DNA from: Ananas comosus
Taxonomy: Eukaryota; Streptophyta; Magnoliopsida; Poales; Bromeliaceae
Reading direction: 5' to 3'
NCBI RefSeq assembly: GCF_001540865.1
Contig: NC_033628.1
Coordinates: 2,286,379-2,350,378, forward strand
Length of the DNA: 64,000 nt
The notes beneath the pieces are model-generated. The model was not told the origin of the DNA. It did no database searches and worked only from the letters and a program-made list of their open reading frames with translations. Both the position numbers and the translations under genes were made by a program. Below are positions 54,811 through 64,000 of this stretch, in pieces (position 1 is the stretch's first letter; every line of letters starts with the position of its first letter).

Positions 54811-56492
54811 ATCTACCCCTTGTTCCTTTTTCTATAACACCTGCCTCTCTGTATACTAGATTAGGTCCTTTTCTCTCATCTCTGTTGTATTTTCACTTGA
54901 TCAACGTCAAAGATTGACTAATTTAGGAGGGTTCAAAACTTGCTTCTAAGCTTTCATGTAGTGATAATGTAATCTGTTACCTGGGTGGTGTCTTTCTAAT
55001 TGGATTTTCACGTTGATGCATTAACGAAGGACCGGCCCTTTATGAAGTTAATTTCTTGAGGTCTGATTGTTAGCCGATTGCTGTTCCTTGGTGCTTTCAG
55101 ACCAAAACACAAGTGAGCTTTTGTTACGAAAACAGTTCCGAACAGCTACTCAAACAGCATTTGTGAAGAAGCTCCCGCTAGGCCGAGCCGGTTCTTCATT
55201 TTCTCTTTTTCAGTAAACCTGGCTACAGGATGTAGGTTGGTGACTAGTATCTTGGGAAAGTTAAACTTCTTAATTTATCGGTTAGTTAAAAGTAAAACAA
55301 ATGAGATTACTGGTGAAGTGCAGATGCAGTAAATTGCATGGTGTATGTGAAATTTCGCCGAACTAGTTGTGATGTGTTTTTTTTTTTTTTTTTGTTTTTA
55401 CCCTTTTTTGGTGTTTGTAAGATGCTACCAGTGCTGGCCCACTCATGCATTAAGTGGGATTTGAATTTGGTCTTGTCATTTGCACTATCAGTGGTTACTG
55501 ACCATTTCCACTATTAGTTAGTTTGCAGTGGCTGATAAAAATTTGGAAAAGGTTGTTAATGTACTGACAAATGTATTCAGTCATTTTGGTTGTATGCATT
55601 GAGTGTTCATTAATTAAATTTCTCTAAATAATATATGGTAATATCCATTTTATTTTTATGATATACATCTACACGCATTAACAACCTATGAGGATCAAAT
55701 GTGTAATGTGTAGGATTAGGAAAATGAAGGTTGAGACAAATATGCCTGTGGGCTTGGAAATTTTCAAACTTGAAAATGTCTATATGAACTTTGAATGCTT
55801 TTGGTTCTAATTTTCTTTAAAATTTTGAAATAATTGCAGTTTATAAAAATCATTTTTGGTCCTCAAGTTCAAATTTACCCCTTCTTGTCAAAGCTAAAAT
55901 AAATTTGGGAGTTAATTGTTGTTAAATAAATTAGTAAAATTTGAAGTCTCTGAAAAGACTGTATGTAGTTTGTGTTTTTTTTTAATTTAAACGTTTCAAA
56001 CATATTTTTCCCATGGGATAAATTGCACTGATAGTCCTTGAACTTTAAATTAAATTTAATTTTGGTCTCTGAAAACTTTTGATTTCGTTGTACAAAATCC
56101 TAAACTTTTCAATAGACTTCCATTTTAGTTCTTGAACTCTCAAGAATGTGTGGTTGTAGACTTTGCCTTAAACTAAAAATAGAAAATATGAATAGGGACT
56201 AAAATAAAACTTTCAAAATTGAAAGTTTAAGGACCGAAAGCTAAAAAGTTTGTTTCCATGAAATCTTGGGTCCAATGTTTATAAAAGAAACAAAGAGGGA
56301 CGAGCGCGTGCAAAAAGAATAAAAATTGAAGTGCGAAGTAGAAGACTTGCACTTCCTCATTCTCCTCTCTCCGAGTCTCTCTCTCTCCCCACTTCATAAT
56401 GTTTACTCACAACCCCTGTACTTTTAAAATCCCCCAATTTCCATGAATTTTGCGACTTTTTCGTCTAAATTCATCTACTTTTCCCGATCACC
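54811..56492. other. PRP39 3' flank and RIN13-like promoter region
   Basis: About 54811-55650 is presumably 3' UTR and downstream flank of PRP39. A T15-16 run lies near 55378-55394. A probable MITE is listed at 56018-56245. The last 130 bp hold pyrimidine-rich CTCTCTCCGAGTCTCTCTCTC (56369 on), consistent with a leader or Y-patch promoter of the gene at 56493. No gene is seen. Confidence 0.5.
56018..56245. mobile_element. MITE-like repeat with 'AGTCCTTGAACTTTAAA' ends
   Basis: The left AAATTGCACTGATAGTCCTT then GAACTTTAAATT is mirrored by the right AAAGTTTAAGGACCGAAAGC. Internal GTTCTTGAACTCTCAAG and AATAGGGACTAAAATAAAAC words are typical of this widespread plant MITE-like repeat. No target duplication defined. 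Confidence 0.5.
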
Positions 56493-59400
56493 ATGGTCCC
56501 CCAAAGCCCTAACATGGTGTCGGCGCCTGATGTTGTGGATATAAGCTCCGACGAGGAGGATTGTGGCTTTGGGTGGATCTCCGATCTTCTTGATGGGGTG
56601 GGCGAAGAATCGGAGGGGTTTGATGATGTAATGGTGGTGGATGATCTCTCCGCCCCTCCCGTGGTGTTGCCGCGGCGAAACCCTAAGTCGGGGAGATCGA
56701 GAAAGGGCGGGGAGAGGGAGGGGTCGGACGATGAGTGCCAAGTGCTCGATTCCGACCCCAGTAATCCGGTTTCGGTGGTCGATGATGGGAGGGGATCCGA
56801 TGAGCTGCTAATTGTTGGGGAGAAGGGGCCGGTAATGATCCCACTGCATCTTCTTGGTTATAATAGTTTGTTTTTGTGTTTTACAATCGTGTTTCTGGTT
56901 GATCTATGCTTAAATCATGGTGTGTTATGTGTTGCTTGTTTAGATTTGGTTATTTTGCTGCTCTGTATATGTTTCCGAAGGTGACCAGAGGAAAAAAAAA
57001 AAAAAATTGTTCTTTTCTCGCTTTTGCTTGATGATCTTATTGCTAGTTTATGTAGCCTTGCAAGTTTCACTGCAAGTGTCGCGGCTACCAAATTTCTTGA
57101 TGTTGTAGGTTTCATAGGATATCAATCTTATATTCATTTTGATGTCCTACATTGAGAGGTTATAATGCAGTGTTCGCTATCTCATTTTTAAATGCGAAGA
57201 TAAAATAAAAATCTTTTTTTTTTTTCCTTTTGTCTTTGAGAAATTCCGGCAATTCCTAGATGCGGGGTTTGGCGGATCCCTACCTGATCTTACTTTACAG
57301 CAGGAACACAGAAGCAGACCACAAAGAGGCAAAAGAACGAAATAAAGAAAGAGACTATAAAAGATTATACGTTTCTCCCTATTTACAAGTTTCCACTAAA
57401 TTCCTAGATATTACAAAATGCCCCATATAAGAAACCAAAATCATTTTAGCATAAAAGAGGCTGTTGTGCGTAGGAAGCAGATCAAAAGAGTATGGTAATC
57501 TATTTTTTATATCTTATGTTTGAAGTTTATGACTGAAGTGCAAATAATTTAGGTTCAGTCAATATGTACAACAAACCAAGCAAAAACAATATGAATACTG
57601 TTGTTTTTTGTTCTCCCGCCACTGTTCTAAATACTGCTTTGATTTTTCTAATTCTGTTCCTGAGACCTTAACTTGCATTTTCTTGAAAAAAATTTAGGTA
57701 CCTTGCATCGTGTGAGGTCTCTCCACAAAGACTCAACTGCCGATTCATGTTTTATCAACTTGTTGCATGTGCCTTGTTGGCATGTAGGCATGTAGGAACA
57801 TGGCTATGCATAATGTTGATTACATCATGTTGTTGTTTGTCAGCATATATGCATGATGGAGCAGTATTTGGAGTTGCATAATGATATATAAATAAGTTTC
57901 TTGTACCACACTAGGAGGAAGTTTAACTCATCTTTATACTGTATAGAAGTATGTTTAAGCCTGATGTTCTAGTCTTCCTCATCCCCTTTATCTTCTTATG
58001 CACACACATGCGTCAGTCAGAACCGCTAGAGAGCCAGAAGAAGTGAGAAAATAGTTACGTATGTCAATAGCTTCTTTAGATTGTAAATTCCTATACTGTA
58101 TGTTTAAGACAACTTATTTAGTTTTGCCCACAAATTTTAGAAACTACGCACATATCTGTTTTCTGGATGAAACCATCCTCCCAAGATGATGGATTTGGCA
58201 GCTCTGTGTACGTTTGTTGAAGAGCAGGAAATACATAGCCAACATCCTGCATAAAGCTATGCACTTTAAAAGAAAATTGGCACAATTACCTAGGATTAAG
58301 CTTATTTTACTTCTATGGATGGTTGCGTATGATGCTTTGATGTTGAACACAACCCACGATTGTAATCATTTTGAATTATGGTGGTTACCTAGTAGTCAGA
58401 ATTCAGAAATGCTGAGAAAGAGGAAGAGAAGTATAACATAACCGAGCTTCAACATTTTCTTATTGCTTTAAGTGTTCTGATAACAAACATTATCCCAATT
58501 GAGTGCAGGATATCTATGTTGTTGTCGTCTTTTTGGTGATTGTCTCTTGTTCATCTTCTTGGTTTAGCAATTTGCACCCACTTTTTAGTTATAATATATC
58601 TGTGGGATGCATATGTATTAACTTTTTCAAGGCTCCAAGTCTTAGGTTCTAATCTTTTTAGCTTGATCAATTGTTTTTTGTATGTTCAGAGATGTGATGC
58701 ATGGATGGTTTTATACTATAGGTGTGCCCATGTCATGGATGCTTTTATACTTTAGGTGTGCCAATGTCATACCCAATACACATCGTGTACCTTAAGATAT
58801 CCCTTGGATTCTTCTTTTACCTTATGTGTTTTAAAATAAAACTTTGAAAATAAGGGTAAGTCTCAGATAATATTTTGGTCAATATGTTACTTATTTTGTG
58901 TCTGCCCGCATGAACATATGTAGTGACAATATGCATTATTACCTCGTCAATGATTTGATAAGAAGTGCACTCATTTTATATGTTGTTAAATGCTGTAGAG
59001 GTGAATTTCTCACCTAACAGGTAATGGCATAATCACTTTTCTCGGAGTTTTAGAATATTAACTGGAATTACGAGTTTCTAATGCATATCAATTATCTTTT
59101 CTAGTGTCTCTATTCAAAAAGTATGCTCATATACTGGGAAGTATGTCTGGTAACTTTTTTTTTTTTAAATAGCTTTTTCCTTGCTACTTAATGGTTAGGT
59201 GTTTACTAGCTAAAAAATTTCTTTGATATGTATCATCCTCTGCTCATTTGTTCATTTATATGGTGCAGCTATGTGGAATGTTCTATCATGTAGTACGGCG
59301 TGCTTAATTGTAGCCAATGAATCCACTCGATTTATTATATGAAAAAAGAAATAAAGTTAGCAATTTACAAAATATATAAACACTTTGACCATCACTTTAA

Positions 59401-61219
59401 AGTGTGCTGAACTGAGAATTTGCAGATTCAGGCCCATTTAAGTGATTTTTTTCTTTTCTGTTTTGTTGTTCTTGCGAGTCAAATTTTATGCGACTGGACG
59501 CATTAGAAGAACAGGTTGGCAGATCTTTCCTCATCTCAAAATGCTAATGCTATTACATTGACATATTCTTTTGCTACTAAAAGAAACCTTATTCTTGTCT
59601 CTTTTGTGTTTCCGCTTGCAACTGCAACTGGTTTTACCTGGTTATTCTTAGTGATATTACTCTTTTTTTTTCTTTTTTTTTTCCTTTTCCTTAAATATTT
59701 TTGCAGTTAGCATGCAGGGATTTTCCTCATCCACGGCATTCATGTGCGAACTTCCCATTCAGCAGCACATCGCATGAGAAGCACTGTAACATGGTCGGTA
59801 TTTCAGATCTGTTATTGACTTTTTGCCTGCTTGTTCTGTCTATGGAGTTGTTGCTAAAATATTCAAGTTCTATTAATTTTACTTTTTTAACCCTCCCTTT
59901 TTTTTTATGGCACAATTTGCGATGAGGTCTTCTTTTTTGAGAACTCAAACACCCCAGCTAGGGGTATTCTGGTTTATGCTAGGATATTTTAGTTCAGAGT
60001 AGTGAAAACCTAAAAAGTGGTCTATGGTTGCAAAACCAAAGATAACTGATTTTTTTTTTCTTGCAAAATGGTCCCGTGTTCTTCATAGATACTTGTGTTC
60101 TTTTCCTTGTTCTCTCTAGATTTTTCCTGTTGCTTTATATACTTTACATACAATAGATTGATTGTGGCTTACTAATCGCAGTGCCACTGTTATGTCTGTG
60201 ACTCGCTAGCCCCATGCAGTTACTGGGGAAATGGTTCCTCAAGTTCCGATCACTGCCATTCTAATGATAAGGATGAATCGTGGAAATCACTGAGACAGTC
60301 TTTCAAGCGCAAGAAATACTCGGCTCCACAGCCACCGAATCTTCAGAACGGCCCGCCTCCTGTGGCCCAGTCCATGCAACACCCGCCTCAATTACGTCAG
60401 CCCCCTCCAATGCTGCGGCCTCCCCCATTTTCCCAACCAAACATAGTTCGGCCTTGCTCCACCACAGTTGCCACCGCCACCATCACTCCCTCCACAAATT
60501 CAATAGGCCAAAGGCAAAGTCCATGCCCTTTGATCATCTCCTGTAACGGACAGAGATCGGTACAGACCCCAGGCAAAACCTACACGCTTTCTCCAAAAAC
60601 ACTTTGTGCGCGGAGGGAAAAAGGCACTCCTGGGGCTTTGAGTGCGCAACTTATGTATTCTCGCACGCGATTTAAACGGAGTGGGACTGCTCCGCCCGTA
60701 ATTAGTAATATCGCGACCGGTAGATCTCATCCTCCACAGGTAACATCCAGGGGAACACGGTTTCCGCAGGTTAGCATCAAAAGGATGAGTAGCATACTAC
60801 AGAGATCTCAGAGCCAACCAGTAAGGTCTGCTGAAAGTAGCTCAAACATGATCCAGCTCACTACGCCGAACGAAACTCATAGCACAACGGTGCCATCACC
60901 GAGAACTCAGTGCTCGCCAGTCTCTTTAGCAGACCTTAGCACGAAAAGTTGGGAGGATATACTCGCTAGCGTAGCACCTGAACATGGAGTGAGCATTTCT
61001 CCTCAACCTTCGCTGACGAACAAAGGCCAGGAAATGAATATTTTTGGCCCCGACTCTCCTGATACTGTGAATTTGAATTCATTAGATGTAGATAATTGGT
61101 TGAGTCCAACATCTGTTCAGAACGGCGAATCGCACAGGCAAGAAAACCCCCAGCGATCAACTATACAGTCATCGGATCCAATGATTGGGAGCTTGCTAGC
61201 GTCTTTGGAGGAAATATAG
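56493..61219 (+). CDS. RPM1-interacting protein 13 (RIN13)-like protein
   Basis: Three coding exons: 56493-56831, 59707-59793 and 60182-61219, giving 487 residues with frame kept. The N-terminus has DVVDISSDEEDCGFGWISDLLDGV and acidic repeats including DDECQVLDSDPSNPVSVVDD and SDELLIVGEKG. Exon 2 plus the start of exon 3 make a Cys/His-rich module, ACRDFPHPRHSCANFPFSST..HEKHCNMCHCYVCDSLAPCSYWG (about 115-158), which looks metal-binding and is the conserved heart of this plant family. The rest is Pro-, Gln- and Ser-rich and probably disordered. Arabidopsis RIN13 binds the resistance protein RPM1 and positively affects that response; whether this homologue does so is unknown. Intron 1 is 2.9 kb. 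The intron 2 donor (ATG|GTCGGTATT) is unusual. The ATG in CACCATGG context was chosen; an in-frame ATG seven codons later is an alternative. Confidence 0.9.
56832..59706. other. Long first intron of the RIN13-like gene
   Basis: 2.9 kb, AT-rich, with T-runs but no recognised transposon ends or independent gene. Short ORFs inside have no protein character. Confidence 0.6.
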
Positions 61220-61917
61220 ATGAAAATGCGCAAATTGGGTGGCGGCCGGAGTGGCTTAACAAATGTCTAGTTTTTTTTGATCATTTGAACAACTTTAGTC
61301 GTAGATAACTTAGTAGGTTCCTTGAATGCGATTATCCTCCTCGCTTTTGTTTTATTGAGAAGGAAAAGTCAGCTCCCTTGTACAGTTTCTGTTGATATCA
61401 TTTGCTGCAAACTTAAAAACCTTTTCGCAGGCATTTCTCTATTTTCCCGAGTCTCTTGTGCAGATATATGAAGAGGATTCGAATGCATTTATCTCTCGCC
61501 CTAATGATTTTAGTTTTGCTCATTTTACTCTTGGCTCATATTCTGAATAATAGATCCTTGTCTCATCAATTATTTTTTAATATTGAAAATTCAAAAAGTT
61601 TTTGAACCCTAGGATGAAGGATGTGAATCATACACTCTTTTTGGAGTGTGAAATTAGCATTTCTCTTAATCTGATGGGCTTTGAATCAAGATACATGAGA
61701 TCCTTTCTCGAGAGATTAGTTTAGATGTAATGGCTACTGATTGAAATATTCATCATAACTTTTTTTTTTAATTAATTAATGACATATCAAGATTCTGAAT
61801 CTTTTGTTATATAATTTTGTTTACCAAAAACCCTCCAATCAACTACTTAATAAATGAACCAAAAAACATTACACAATTTTCCACTGAACATATCTCATAA
61901 TAGAATAATACTATACT

Positions 61918-61918
<1 letters not shown>

Positions 61919-61991
<73 letters not shown>
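61919..61991. repeat. Compound microsatellite (AAAT)n-(TA)n
   Basis: About seven AAAT units are followed directly by about 21 TA units. No palindromic element is attached, unlike the TA runs at 9.4, 12.95, 25.95 and 26.5 kb. Confidence 0.9.
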
Positions 61992-61992
<1 letters not shown>

Positions 61993-62028
61993 TATACATT
62001 ATTTCTCTTAAATTTGACACATAGCACC

Positions 62029-62181
62029 GACCGTCCCTAGAGTAAGTGGCAAAGGACTTGATGGTTAGTATCTGAGATCCTAAGTTCGAATCTTAATTGA
62101 TTCACATTTCCAGCTAAGTTTATTTCTAAATAAAATAAATGAAACGGATAGCGTGCTACCTATCTCTCAAAAAAAAAAACC
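62029..62181 (+). repeat. tRNA-derived SINE, copy 4
   Basis: Reads CCGACCGTCCCTAGAGTAAG, GTGGCAAAGGACTTGATGGT, GAGATCCTAAGTTCGAATCT (exact B box GTTCGAATC), GATTCACATTTCCAGC and ends CTACCTATCTCTCAAAAAAAAAAA. Near full length, in the same orientation as copies 1 and 3. Confidence 0.85.
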
Positions 62182-62348
62182 ACATGACAACATGTCCGTT
62201 ATTGTTGAGTGTGGACTCTAACTAGAACCGGTTCAGATCTTCTACATATTTTTTTTCTTCCTTTGCTTGAATCGGACCGGATTTTCTCTTTCTTTGTTTG
62301 AACCAAACTGATTATTATTAAGTGTAGGCTCTCTCGAACCGGCTCAAA

Positions 62349-62380
<32 letters not shown>

Positions 62381-63920
62381 GCTTGAATCGAATTGGATCA
62401 CAACTCAATTGAGCCGAACTGTTCTTCTTCCTCTTACTTTAGTTTCCTTCATCGGCAAAATAAATCTCATCCTTTTATCGTTGTTTCTTTTATTGCCGCT
62501 TTTTCTTTCTTCCGTCGTTTTTTATTTTTTTTCTCAATTATCTATTCGGTGCATCGCACAGATTACTATACTAGTTTTGTATTATTTGACAAACTAATGT
62601 AAGCAGCAATATTTAGTTAGCGAAAAAGTGTAAAAGCTAACAAACCCTACGAATTCTCCTGTTTCTGTTTTTCTCTCCTAATTTTCTAGAAGCACACAGC
62701 CTCCCCAATAAATATCTCTACAATTAAAACTTAAGTTACGTAACACAAAAAACAAAAACACTCCTTTCAAAGGCCAAAAAAAAAAACCACCAAAAAAAGA
62801 AAAAGGAATTAAATAAGCAAAACTCCACGTGGCTACACATCAGTGGAGGAATTCTTTCCAAGGAAAAAAAGAAAAACATAACGCCAGATAATTTATGCCT
62901 TTGATCTTTAATACTCTACTTTGATCTTTAATACTCTATAATATAATAATAATAATAAAGAATCTAAACAATATATTGATTTCAGAAAAAAATAAATATA
63001 TATAACTTAACTGCAATATAGATCATTATAGACCTTTTTAATTGACTATCAGACATTTCAAAATTTAATTAAGAAACCTCTCAATTTATTTGATTTAAGT
63101 AATTTGATGGGATTTCTGGTATAAAATTTAAGCTAATTGCTTAATTTAATGAATTTGCAGTTATGTAAATTGTATAAAATATATTAACTAAATCTATAAA
63201 AATAAACAATACATACGTTTAAATTTTGAAGTTAAAGGATCATTAACCGGCTCAAATCAAATAAATTAAAAGATTACATAGTAAAATCAAAATATTTAAA
63301 ATTGTGGAAATTTTTTTTCCAAATAAGAGTTTTCCAATAAAAACTTTTTTTTTCCGTTTTCTGTCCGTTTTATTTGGAGAATTTTTTTTTGTATGAAAAA
63401 ATAATGATTTCATTTTTCTGAAAAAACGAAAATACTACTCTTCCTTGAAATCTGAAAAATTAGTTTTTCTTTGGAGATTTTCTAGAGAAAACATTTTTTT
63501 CGAATTTTTTTTTTCAAGAAAAACTATTAAGGAAAAAAGACTTTTATGAATTTTTTATTTTCATATTTTTAGAAAACTAGTGTTCTTGTTTTCTTAAAAA
63601 AAAAAATTGAAAAACAAAGAACATAGTAGTTCAATATTCATTTTCCTGCAAACCAAAAAAAAGAAGCAAACAATCCCTAAGACATTTTTACCACCAAAAA
63701 AAAAAAAAAAAAAACACTGTCATAAAACGCGTTCTACAATGAATGAATTAATAACACAAAAGCTCATGCACATGACACCGCCATATAATTTAATAAAAGC
63801 ATAACCATCTAATTCCTAGCTAAAACCAACAAAAATTAATTGCAAATTATTGTATGTAGTCTCTGCATGCGATATAAATAATAATAATAAATAAAAATCC
63901 TAATAATATGTCGATCAGTG

Positions 63921-64000
63921 TTACACATCTAAGTCGTCGTCGAAGTCGTCGTCGAAGGAGTTGTAGAAGAACTGCTCGTCGATCACGTCAGCCGGGGATG
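63921..64000 (-). CDS. C-terminal 25 codons of an unidentified acidic-tailed protein (partial)
   Basis: The minus-strand frame is open from the window edge to TAA at 63921-63923 and reads SPADVIDEQFFYNSFDDDFD then DDLDV. Codon use is GC-rich in third positions (TTC, GAC, ATC, CAG), unlike the AT-rich DNA downstream, which supports a true coding end. The acidic tail contains a duplicated DDDF unit from a GAAGTCGTCGTC repeat. I do not recognise the family; the rest of the gene lies beyond the window. Confidence 0.5.
   Translation of the reverse strand, partial: SPADVIDEQFFYNSFDDDFDDDLDV

Larger units (their letters stand above)
61220..63920. other. AT-rich spacer at the right end
   Basis: 3' flank of the RIN13-like gene, then microsatellites and one SINE (listed separately), a (TC)n run at about 62350-62374, and from 62880 on nearly pure AT-rich DNA with long A and T runs. 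I see no gene. Confidence 0.6.

Noticed and set aside
57200..58800. An independent gene inside intron 1 of the RIN13-like gene
   Set aside because: Only short ORFs with AT-rich, non-coding composition are present; no splice-linked protein segment could be assembled.

Overview
This is nuclear DNA of a flowering plant. The genes have many short GT-AG introns, the products are plant-type (chloroplast MinD, a CYP96 fatty-acid/alkane P450, a RIN13-like protein), and the AT-rich spacers are full of small non-autonomous transposons. The GC-rich first exons and GC-rich intronless P450 and MinD copies, set against AT-rich introns and spacers, suggest a monocot. The species cannot be named from the sequence alone.

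Layout. At 1-6 kb there is an intronless CYP96-type cytochrome P450 (minus strand) and a broken copy of chloroplast MinD (minus strand) that carries telomere-like hexamers. From 5.8 to 21.5 kb I see no convincing gene. This stretch is a dense graveyard of SINEs, palindromic elements flanked by (TA)n, and Mutator-like MITEs, several with perfect target duplications. A three-exon TPR protein gene lies at 21.5-23.9 kb. Another repeat-rich spacer follows (23.9-29.1 kb).

The right half is gene-dense. NRPB2, the second-largest subunit of RNA polymerase II, runs 29.1-37.4 kb (25 coding exons, 1187 codons by my splicing). Convergent with it, at 38.6-40.9 kb on the minus strand, is a seven-exon gene for a 232-residue RecA-fold ATPase resembling SWSAP1. 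PRP39, a U1 snRNP-associated splicing factor of 833 residues, is at 44.7-54.8 kb with a probable 5' leader exon near 42.2-42.5 kb. A RIN13-like gene of 487 residues is at 56.5-61.2 kb. The extreme right edge holds the last 25 codons of an unidentified minus-strand gene.

Functional links. This is not an operon or a metabolic cluster. NRPB2 and PRP39 both act in mRNA synthesis and processing, but their proximity looks accidental. I found no dedicated novel system. The items most worth a second look are the plant SWSAP1-like ATPase with its tandem splice acceptor, the MinD relic with in-frame telomere-like hexamers, the family of long palindromes embedded in TA microsatellites, a duplicated splice donor in the TPR gene, and a small tandem duplication that straddles the NRPB2 stop codon. 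All exon boundaries were placed by eye from reading-frame continuity, GT/AG sites and remembered family sequence; no alignment was run.
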